Shown: positions 32,455 to 39,266 of the stretch, one piece after another | How the letters are laid out: every line of letters begins with the position of its first letter | Position numbering within the stretch: the first letter of the stretch is position 1 | Assembly: GCA_963204915.1 (NCBI GenBank) | Contig: CAUJHS010000076.1 | Coordinates: forward strand, 186,001-250,000 | DNA from: Planctomycetota bacterium | GTDB lineage: Bacteria; Planctomycetota; Planctomycetia; Pirellulales; Pirellulaceae | DNA: 64,000 bases | Direction of reading: 5' to 3' | Translations under genes and position numbers: made by a program | Notes under the pieces: generated by a model | The model's database searches: none | What the model saw: the letters and a program-made list of their open reading frames with translations, nothing else | What the model was told of the DNA's origin: nothing

Positions 32455-33434
32455 TACTTGCGCTTGTCTTCGAGTAGGAACAGCTTGCCGTCGGGCTTCT
32501 TGGTACAGTCGTTCCAGACGTTCAGCCCGGCCTGCTCAAAGAGTTGGAGAATCTTGCAGTAGCAGGCTTGGCAGGCTCCACGAACCCGCGAGCCGCTAAT
32601 CACCGCCCCACGCCATTGCGCCAGCGTGCCGGTGACAACTACGAGGTTGATGCCGCGAACTTGCGTCTCGGTGGTAACGAAGTGCATCCCTGATGCGACT
32701 TCCAGCACGTCCAGCAAGTCACGTTCTTCGGCAGGGGCGTCCTCGACTTCGGACTTCTGCGAGAGGAACTTGGTGATCTCGGCGACGATCTTGTCCATCG
32801 GAGGCAGCTTGGTGAACGGAGTGCTGCACTCCAACACGACCGGCACGTACCACGAGAATTCCTTCTCGATGTACTTGCGGTTCAACGTGACGGGGATCGG
32901 GCCGTGCGGCTCCATGCCGGTGACATCCACGCCAGCCGCAGCCATGCGTTCGATGTCGTTCGCCGTGAGAGGCAGGTTGGGGTAAATCTTCTTCGCTTCG
33001 GGCCGGTGGGTCGGGGCACCCAGGAAGTATTCCAGAAACCGGCCAGTGCTCCGCTCGATGACCAAGAAGCTCGGCCCGTACTGGCACCCGGAGTTCTTGA
33101 CTTCGGACTGCGCGGCGATGCGCTTGAACTCTTCCGAAGTCTCGTCGTACACGCTGACGACCGGCTTGTCGCTCATGTCAATCGCCTTCGGGCGGCGAGC
33201 GAGCGGCAGGATGTCAACGGTCTGGCCCAGGTCAATCGCCTCGTCGGCGGACACCGGGATGCCGAAGCAGCCGGGACGAACGAGTCCCTTATCGACGTAC
33301 TTGCCCTTGCCGAACAGTTGCAGGCGGCCAAGGAAATCGGAACCCTTGGCGATGTCCTCGAAGGTTTCGAGGGCACCAATCGAAGTGGAGGGAAGAGCGG
33401 ACAGGTCAAGAGGAACAATCGCGTTGCTAGACAT
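32454..33434 (-). CDS. conserved phage protein in the replication block, function unknown
   Basis: A 326-residue soluble protein beginning MSSNAIVPLDLSALPST. It contains LQLFGKGKYVDKGLVRPGCFGIP and RRPKAIDMSDKPVVSVYD near residues 38-95, and a C-terminal Cys group (GACQACYCKI) that could bind zinc. Its position between ParB2 and the helicase is where many phages place an ssDNA-binding or recombination-mediator protein, but no such motif is visible. Its start codon overlaps nothing upstream; a gap of about 135 bases separates it from ParB2. Confidence 0.55.
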   Translation of the reverse strand: MSSNAIVPLDLSALPSTSIGALETFEDIAKGSDFLGRLQLFGKGKYVDKGLVRPGCFGIPVSADEAIDLGQTVDILPLARRPKAIDMSDKPVVSVYDETSEEFKRIAAQSEVKNSGCQYGPSFLVIERSTGRFLEYFLGAPTHRPEAKKIYPNLPLTANDIERMAAAGVDVTGMEPHGPIPVTLNRKYIEKEFSWYVPVVLECSTPFTKLPPMDKIVAEITKFLSQKSEVEDAPAEERDLLDVLEVASGMHFVTTETQVRGINLVVVTGTLAQWRGAVISGSRVRGACQACYCKILQLFEQAGLNVWNDCTKKPDGKLFLLEDKRK

Positions 33435-33570
33435 TACAAACTTTCAAAACTGTGGAACGGAAACTTCAAAGCTGCGGATCGTGTTGGATTACTTCACTGC
33501 TGCGTTCTTTTCCTTTGCGTTCTGCGTTCTGATTACGGGCGTTCAAAGCCGGTGTAGCGGTGCCCACTCG

Positions 33571-34497
33571 CTACGGCTCGTCGGGTTCTTCTTCGTCCTC
33601 ACGCTCGGCGTAGAGGGCGTTAAGGTCCGGCTTGCGACGTATCGCCTCGTACTTCTTGCGTTGCTCACGGATGCCGTCGCGGTCCATGTGAGCGGCCCAT
33701 TTCAGGCCCGCGATGAAGCCTTCGAGCGGCGTCTTCGCGTTCTCGGCGGTGACGACCACCGGTGCGTGCTCGCGTGCTTCGATCTCTTTCACGACTTCCT
33801 TCAACGACCGCAAATGCGGGTGCGGCGCGAATTCCAAGTCGTTGAATCGGGCGTCCAACTTTCCCTGGCGTACCGCCTCCATGAAGTCCTTGATGACTTT
33901 GGCGGCCCACGCGCGGAACGCGGTTGTGTCCATCACGCGAGCCTGAATCGCCATCTCCATGCAAACGCGAGGCGGCACCTTGGCGAGCATGTACGCCGAC
34001 TGCATGGGAATCTCGCCACGGTCAACCCACGCTTGGACCTTCGGAGGAAGGTTCAGCAGGTTGAGTTGGTGGCTGACCCACTGCGGCTTCTTGTTGACCA
34101 AGGCCGCAAGTTCAGGCAGCGTGATGCCGGGTCGTAGGTCTTGGATTCGCTTGAGTTGCCGAGCGAATTCGATGGTCGTCGTTTCGGGACGGACGGCGTT
34201 AGCCCGGATTTGAGCGGCCAACACCTGCTCGTCAGTGACGCCGTGCCGGATGATGCAGGGAATGCTTTCACGCCCTAGCTCTCGGCAGCACGTCAGCCGA
34301 TAGAAACCGTCGATGACCTCGTACTTGCCAGGGGCACGGTCGCCAGCGGGGCGGACCGATATGGAGTTCCAGAGTCCCGTCTTCTCAATTGCGTCCAGCA
34401 TTTCGAGATACTCGACCGTCCGCTTGTCCACGTAGCGGAGCAAGAACTTCGGGTCGATGATCTGCTCAATCGGGATGACTGCGACTTGTTCGTCCAT
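33571..34497 (-). CDS. ParB/Spo0J N-terminal domain protein 2
   Basis: A 308-residue protein with a ParB domain: VAVIPIEQIIDPKFLLR, SISVRPAGDRAPGKYEVIDGFYRLTCC near residues 46-72, and QIRANAVRPETTTIEFARQLKRI near 98-120, then the HTH GITLPELAALVNKKPQWVSHQLNLL. The usual G-x-R-R of box II is replaced by GFYRLTCC, as in phage ParB relatives that read RNA or DNA signals. It is the first gene of the leftward operon. The start codon lies only 6 bases after the conserved 20-bp element, so its mRNA may be nearly leaderless. Confidence 0.82.
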   Translation of the reverse strand: MDEQVAVIPIEQIIDPKFLLRYVDKRTVEYLEMLDAIEKTGLWNSISVRPAGDRAPGKYEVIDGFYRLTCCRELGRESIPCIIRHGVTDEQVLAAQIRANAVRPETTTIEFARQLKRIQDLRPGITLPELAALVNKKPQWVSHQLNLLNLPPKVQAWVDRGEIPMQSAYMLAKVPPRVCMEMAIQARVMDTTAFRAWAAKVIKDFMEAVRQGKLDARFNDLEFAPHPHLRSLKEVVKEIEAREHAPVVVTAENAKTPLEGFIAGLKWAAHMDRDGIREQRKKYEAIRRKPDLNALYAEREDEEEPDEP

Positions 34498-34503
34498 TGC
34501 CTT

Positions 34504-34523
34504 GACGTTGATAACATCAGGGC
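34504..34523 (-). promoter_or_regulatory. 20-bp promoter/operator element, leftward copy
   Basis: On the minus strand it reads GCCCTGATGTTATCAACGTC, identical over all 20 bases to the copy at 34781-34800 facing the other way. TGATGTTAT inside it resembles an extended -10 box. It ends 6 bases before the ParB2 start codon. Confidence 0.65.
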
Positions 34524-34780
34524 AATTTCGCGCCGTTTTTCAGGACTTGGGGATTTTCTTCGAGATAACCAGATGACGATGACCGGTCGGTTTCCCTATA
34601 TCTCTAATGCGCGCCTATTTCCTATTTCCCTTATAGAGAACCAAAAAGTAATTCCTTAATTCGATATTACGGAAAGGATAAATCCAGTCAGTCGCTTGGC
34701 CGGGGCGGGATTACCGACGCTCACAAAATCTGTACGCCGGTAATCCATTTCGGTGCGTTTCTGAAAATCAGGGCCGCTTC

Positions 34781-34800
34781 GCCCTGATGTTATCAACGTC
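34781..34800 (+). promoter_or_regulatory. 20-bp promoter/operator element, rightward copy
   Basis: GCCCTGATGTTATCAACGTC, 29 bases before the primase start codon. Its first eight bases also form a hairpin with ATCAGGGC at 34767-34774. Promoter for the rightward operon or a shared operator are both possible; the phage sigma factor or ParB2 are candidate readers. Confidence 0.65.
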
Positions 34801-34829
34801 GAGAAACGCACCACGCCAAGCGAGCACGC

Positions 34830-37529
34830 ATGAAAGTTAGCAAGTCGATTCTGACCTTCCTCAAGGGCAAGCGAGACGAGCACAACGGCAAGGACTTGCT
34901 CGACTTCTACCTCAGCCAAGGCACCGATCTGGAAACCCAGGTCAACGTCGCCGCTGGCAAAGGCACTCCGGTTCCAGGCCGGAAATCCACGTACACCGAC
35001 GGGCTGAACGAGTGGTGGTCGGTCCGCATTCCGAAGAAGGCGGACAGCGATCCCGAATGGGACGAGTACGACCTGAAATGGCCGCTCGAACTCCACGCCG
35101 AAGCGATTGGCTCGACCGGATGGAACTGGCGGAAACGCCGCTCGCTCTACGTCGGGTTCGACTTCGACGCGATCACCGGCCACGCCAGGGGCGTCGGCAT
35201 CACCGACGACAAGCTCGAAGAAGTGAAGCAGGCAGCGATGGCGTTGCCTTACGTGCAGGTTCGCCGGTCCACCGGTGGTGCCGGTATCCACTTGTACGTG
35301 TTCTTCGACGGTGAAGGAATCGAGACGGACAACCACACCGAACACGCGGCTCTTGGCCGGTGTGTTCTCGGTTTGATGGGTGCCGATTCCGGGTTTGATT
35401 TCCACGGTCAAATCGACGCCTGCGGCGGCAATATGTGGTTCTGGCACCGCAAGTCATCGCCAGAGAACCAAGGCTTGGAACTGCTCAAAGCCACGGACCC
35501 GTTCCCCCTCGACAAGCTGCCGCCCAACTGGCGTGACCACGTTGAAGTGGTGACTCGCAAGCGGTCCAAGATTCGCGTTGGCGGCGTGGACGACAAGAGC
35601 TTCGATTCCTTCGAGGCGTTGGCCAGCGCTCACCGGGTCGTGCCGCTCAGCGACGTTCACCGGGCGCACATCGACGAGATCATTCGCGAAGGGTTCTCGG
35701 CGGTCTGGATTCCCGACCACCACCTACTGCAAACGCACACGGTCGGCTTCCTGCGGCTCATGGAGAAGCACAAGGCCGAATACGATCTGCACGGCTTCTT
35801 CGAGACAAATGCCCAAGGTAAAGACCCGCACACGCCGAACTGCTTTGCGTTTCCGGGCGACTTCGGTAGCTGGAAGATTTACCGCTTCTCGCCCGGCATC
35901 TCGGAAGCGAAGACGTGGGACCAAGACGGCCACGGCTGGACAACGTGTTGGTTCAATCGCCGACCGAACCTCAAGATGGCCGCTCGTGCGCTCGGCGGTC
36001 GCGACATGAAGAAAGGCGGCTACGAGTTCGACACGCTGGAACAGGCCGCCCAGGTCGCCGCCGCGCTCGGCAAGCCAATCGAGATCGAAGACAAGCTCAA
36101 GGACCGCAAAGCCGTCGTCAACAAGACGAAGGACGGGCGGCTGGCCATCGAAGTCGAGAAGTTCAAACAGGACGACCGCACCATCGGACTCTGGAACGAC
36201 AGCGACAAGCGAGGCTACTGGACTCAGGTGTTCGACTGCGCCACCGAAGCGGTCGAGGAAGAATCCATCGACCTTGACGATAAGGTGCGAGCCTTAGAGA
36301 CGCCCACCGGCGAATCGGCGGGTTGGGCCGTGCGGAAAGACAACGGCGCGTGGAGTCGTCGGAACGCTTCGAGCGTGAAGACGGTGCTCCAATCCTTCGG
36401 GTCCGCGAAGTCGGAAGCGGAAGTGCTCATGGGCCTCTCCGAGCGTAAGGCTTGGCGGCTCGTGTCGCTGCCGTTCCAACCTGAGTACCCAGGCGACCGC
36501 CAGTGGAACCTCGACGCTCCGCAGTTTGCTTTCGCACCGGCGTCGAGCGGCGAGGGGCTGCACCCAACTTGGGACATGGTGTTCGACCACGTCGGCAAGG
36601 AACTGGACCCGGTCATCGCGAGTCTCGATTGGGCCAGGGCGGCGAACATTCGGACCGGGGCGGACTACTTGCGAGCGTGGTTCGCCTGCATCTTCCGCGA
36701 CCCGTTCTGTCGGTTGCCGTACCTGTTCCTGTTCGGCGACGAGAACTGCGGCAAGTCGATTCTGTGGGAATCCTTCTCGCTGCTCGTCACGTCGGGCGTC
36801 GTGAAGGCCGATCGTGCTCTCACGAGCCAGAACGACTTTAACGGCGAGTTGGCCGGGGCGATCCTCTGCGTCGTGGAGGAAAAGGACATCAGCAAGGCAC
36901 CAGGGGCCAGCGCGAAGATCAAGGACGCCGTCACTAGCCTCATGCTGTCGATTCGCAAAATGCGAACTGACACCTATCAGGTGCCGAACATGACGCACTG
37001 GATGCAATGCGCCAACCACCAAGACGCCTGCATCGTGCCGCCCGGTGACACGCGAATCACGGTGATCTACGTGAACAGCATCGAGCACGAGATACCCAAG
37101 CCGATGCTCATGTCGCGGCTCAAGGAAGAGGCACCGGCGTTCATGCGGACGCTGATTGACTTGCCGCTGCCGTCGATCCAGGGGCGGCTCAGCTTGCCGG
37201 TCGTCGCCACCCGGCACAAGGCAAGGTCCGAAGACCTAAGCCGCACGCCGCTCGAACAGTTCCTCGCCGAGCAGACCCACTTCCTCAAAGGCGAGATGGT
37301 CGAGTTCAAAGATTTTTACGAGCGGTTCTACGAGTGGTTGCCGGGAGAAGAACGGCACCACTGGTCCAAGATCAAAGTCAGTCGCAGCCTCCCGGTCAAC
37401 CATCCATCGGGCGCGGGAACGGACAACAAGAAATTCGTCGCCAACCTGTCGTGGGAGAAGAAGGAACCCAAGCCCGACGCCAAGTTGCTAATCGTCGTCA
37501 ACGGAAAACTTCGGAGGGAAGATGCCTAA
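34830..37529 (+). CDS. bifunctional primase-helicase (AEP primase plus SF3-like ATPase)
   Basis: An 899-residue replication protein. The N-terminal archaeo-eukaryotic primase-like domain shows GFDFDAI (about residue 108) for metal binding, STGGAGIHLYV (about 148) as the S-x-x-x-H motif and a later acidic GQIDACGGN. The C-terminal domain is an SF3/D5-like helicase: Walker A GDENCGKS (about 637), Walker B ILCVVEEKD and sensor MTHWMQCANHQDA with DTRI as Arg finger region, as in DUF5906-type proteins. It would prime and unwind DNA for the family A polymerase. It opens the rightward operon. Confidence 0.88.
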   Translation: MKVSKSILTFLKGKRDEHNGKDLLDFYLSQGTDLETQVNVAAGKGTPVPGRKSTYTDGLNEWWSVRIPKKADSDPEWDEYDLKWPLELHAEAIGSTGWNWRKRRSLYVGFDFDAITGHARGVGITDDKLEEVKQAAMALPYVQVRRSTGGAGIHLYVFFDGEGIETDNHTEHAALGRCVLGLMGADSGFDFHGQIDACGGNMWFWHRKSSPENQGLELLKATDPFPLDKLPPNWRDHVEVVTRKRSKIRVGGVDDKSFDSFEALASAHRVVPLSDVHRAHIDEIIREGFSAVWIPDHHLLQTHTVGFLRLMEKHKAEYDLHGFFETNAQGKDPHTPNCFAFPGDFGSWKIYRFSPGISEAKTWDQDGHGWTTCWFNRRPNLKMAARALGGRDMKKGGYEFDTLEQAAQVAAALGKPIEIEDKLKDRKAVVNKTKDGRLAIEVEKFKQDDRTIGLWNDSDKRGYWTQVFDCATEAVEEESIDLDDKVRALETPTGESAGWAVRKDNGAWSRRNASSVKTVLQSFGSAKSEAEVLMGLSERKAWRLVSLPFQPEYPGDRQWNLDAPQFAFAPASSGEGLHPTWDMVFDHVGKELDPVIASLDWARAANIRTGADYLRAWFACIFRDPFCRLPYLFLFGDENCGKSILWESFSLLVTSGVVKADRALTSQNDFNGELAGAILCVVEEKDISKAPGASAKIKDAVTSLMLSIRKMRTDTYQVPNMTHWMQCANHQDACIVPPGDTRITVIYVNSIEHEIPKPMLMSRLKEEAPAFMRTLIDLPLPSIQGRLSLPVVATRHKARSEDLSRTPLEQFLAEQTHFLKGEMVEFKDFYERFYEWLPGEERHHWSKIKVSRSLPVNHPSGAGTDNKKFVANLSWEKKEPKPDAKLLIVVNGKLRREDA

Positions 37530-37752
37530 GCTCATTCCACTAACTGACCCCATCCAACCCGTCGAGTCACCGCTGACCCTCACGGCATTGAAGCGTTACG
37601 TCGGCGGCTCGGTCGAACTGGTCGAGCTTCTCAGCGGCGACATCATGGTCGTCAACGAGTCCGCCGATCAGCCGAACAAGTCTGCAAGTTCATTGGCTGG
37701 CCGACCTATCTTCGGTCCCGCCGTCCTCTGTTCACCTTCGGAGATTGCATGA
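37522..37752 (+). CDS. DUF3846-like small phage protein
   Basis: A 76-residue protein with the pattern RYVGGSVELVELLSGDIMVVNESADQPN...GRPIFGPAVLCSPSEI, like the small DUF3846 proteins that in many phages flank replication genes and whose job is unknown. It overlaps the primase end by 8 bases and the next start by 4 (ATGA), so the three genes are likely co-translated. Confidence 0.65.
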   Translation: MPKLIPLTDPIQPVESPLTLTALKRYVGGSVELVELLSGDIMVVNESADQPNKSASSLAGRPIFGPAVLCSPSEIA

Positions 37753-38573
37753 AGATTATCGGCCTTGGCCACTACTCGCGAACCGGGAAGGACACCATCG
37801 CCAACTACATCGTTGACATCATTCGGGAGATGGACCCCACCCTGCGTGTCGCGAAGATTCCGTTCGCCACGAAGCTCAAGCAGATCGCCCACGAGCTTTA
37901 CAGTTGGGACGGGCTGCAAGATCAGGCGTACTACGACACCAAGGAGGGCGAGAAGTTCCGCGATGTCCCACTGCCGACCATCGGGCTAACGCCCGTCGAG
38001 ATTTGGGTCGCGCTGGGGACACCCGGCGTTCGGCAGGCGGTCTACGACAAGACGTGGATCGACTACCTGCTCAAGACCGACCACAAGCTCGACGTGCTTA
38101 TCATCCCCGATGTTCGCTTCCCGAACGAGTGTGACGCGATTAAGGAAGCGGGCGGCATCCTGGCCAAGATCGTGCGGCCAGGATACGGCCCACGCAAGAC
38201 GGTCGCCGACCGGCAGCTTGTCGGATGGGACGGATGGGACTTTATCTTCGGCGGCACCGGTCGGCTGTTCGAGCTTCGCCAGCGGGCGGCTCAGCTTGCT
38301 CGGTGGGCGACGGGCGGACCGTTCCCGACGCAAACCGCCGAAGGCCGGGCCTTCGCCAAGTCCGTCGAAGTCATCGAGCCGTGGGAGAAGCCCCACCACG
38401 CTCTGCCGCTCAAGGTCATGGTTGACGAGACGGTGGGCCTGAAAATCTGCCGAGCCGCGTCTGTGTGCGCTCGCGAGGGTTTCCCGCTTCTCGAAGGACT
38501 TCGGGACGCTGTGACGACCCACTTCCCGCAGCTTGCAGGCCGCAACCACTTCCGCGAGATGTTTGATGAATGA
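37749..38573 (+). CDS. deoxynucleoside monophosphate kinase
   Basis: A 274-residue P-loop kinase of the phage dNMP kinase type. The Walker A is GHYSRTGKDT (residues 7-16); the lid/substrate region around TPVEIWVALGTPGVRQAVYDKTWIDYL and the strand DVLIIPDVRFPNECDAI fit DNMK proteins that phosphorylate dGMP, dTMP or modified dCMP. A central insert (about 150-215) is not recognised. Combined with the deaminase, MazG and nucleotidase of the leftward operon, it would steer host nucleotides into phage DNA. Confidence 0.82.
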   Translation: MKIIGLGHYSRTGKDTIANYIVDIIREMDPTLRVAKIPFATKLKQIAHELYSWDGLQDQAYYDTKEGEKFRDVPLPTIGLTPVEIWVALGTPGVRQAVYDKTWIDYLLKTDHKLDVLIIPDVRFPNECDAIKEAGGILAKIVRPGYGPRKTVADRQLVGWDGWDFIFGGTGRLFELRQRAAQLARWATGGPFPTQTAEGRAFAKSVEVIEPWEKPHHALPLKVMVDETVGLKICRAASVCAREGFPLLEGLRDAVTTHFPQLAGRNHFREMFDE

Positions 38574-38790
38574 TCCCTTCACAGACACACGCAACCTCAT
38601 GGCGGCGTGTGTCGTTGATTTCGCGTCTCACCTTGCCTCGCGACCAAACCCGCTGATAGTGGGCCGAGACTACCCGCCCGACAAGCTGGCGGAAGAGTTC
38701 AAGATTTGGGCCGCCAGCCGACTCTTCAACACGAGTGAGGGGGACGGGGCAGCATGGGAGAACCTCTGGCAAAGCGGATTGCTTCAATGA
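38566..38790 (+). CDS. hypothetical 74-residue phage protein
   Basis: Starts at ATG 38566, overlapping the kinase stop, and ends overlapping the start of the exonuclease gene. The sequence has a helical N-part (RNLMAACVVDFASHLASR) and the segment DYPPDKLAEEFKIWAASRLFN. No family is recognised. The tight overlaps on both sides support it as real. Confidence 0.5.
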   Translation: MNDPFTDTRNLMAACVVDFASHLASRPNPLIVGRDYPPDKLAEEFKIWAASRLFNTSEGDGAAWENLWQSGLLQ

Positions 38791-39266
38791 AAACGTATTC
38801 AGCACTACCCCACTTGAACGGCAACTTGTTGTGCGCCGTTGACCTTGAGACGACGGGCAATCGTCCGCGATACCACGAAGCGGTCCAGATCGCGATTGTC
38901 CCATTGAACTCGGACCTACGCCCCTTGAAAGGCGTGCGGGCGTTCTACACCGACATCCAGCCGCTCCATATCGAACGCGCGGACGAGCGGGCTACCTCCG
39001 TCCACCAACTTCCGCTCGAAGAACTGGCTATCCACGCGCCGAGCCGCGACAAGGTGGTGGATATGTTCATCGAGTGGTTCAAGAAGCTCGACCTGCCCTT
39101 CGAGAAGCAGATCGTCCCGCTGGCCCATAATTGGGCCTTCGAGGCCAGCTTCCTCAAGGCGTGGTGGGGCGTCTCGTTGTTGGAGATTCGCGTCTTCCGA
39201 ATGTCGATAGTGATGCCGCCCGAAGGCAGCGGCGGGACTACGGGAGGCGGAAGCGGGTCCACGTAG
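38787..39266 (+). CDS. DnaQ-like exonuclease, 3' truncated
   Basis: The frame from ATG 38787 gives 159 residues. Motif I (LLCAVDLETTG, D-x-E) and motif II (AHNWAFEASFLKAWWG) are intact, but just after AWWG (about 39170) similarity ends and the frame runs through the 3' end of the opposing tail-tip gene, giving a Gly/Ser-rich tail. Motif III with His and the last Asp is missing, so it should be inactive. The break point coincides with the end of sensible sequence in the tail-tip gene, which points to a deletion that fused the two convergent genes. Confidence 0.7.
   Translation: MKTYSALPHLNGNLLCAVDLETTGNRPRYHEAVQIAIVPLNSDLRPLKGVRAFYTDIQPLHIERADERATSVHQLPLEELAIHAPSRDKVVDMFIEWFKKLDLPFEKQIVPLAHNWAFEASFLKAWWGVSLLEIRVFRMSIVMPPEGSGGTTGGGSGST

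Larger units (their letters stand above)
34498..34829. other. divergent control region, possible replication origin
   Basis: This gene-free stretch separates the leftward and rightward early operons. It is bounded by the two 20-bp elements, has an AT-rich middle (about 34610-34680) with a tandem CCTATTT, and three palindromes: TTCCTTAAT/ATTACGGAA (34652-34660, 34666-34674, one mismatch), GGATTACCG/CGGTAATCC (34708-34716, 34738-34746) and ATCAGGGC/GCCCTGAT (34767-34774, 34781-34788). Such a layout next to a primase fits an operator region or an origin. Confidence 0.6.

Noticed and set aside
34656-35447. Minus-strand frame reaching from the divergent region into the primase gene
   Set aside because: Mostly antisense of the primase N-terminus and lacks a start; the plus-strand frame has clear catalytic motifs.
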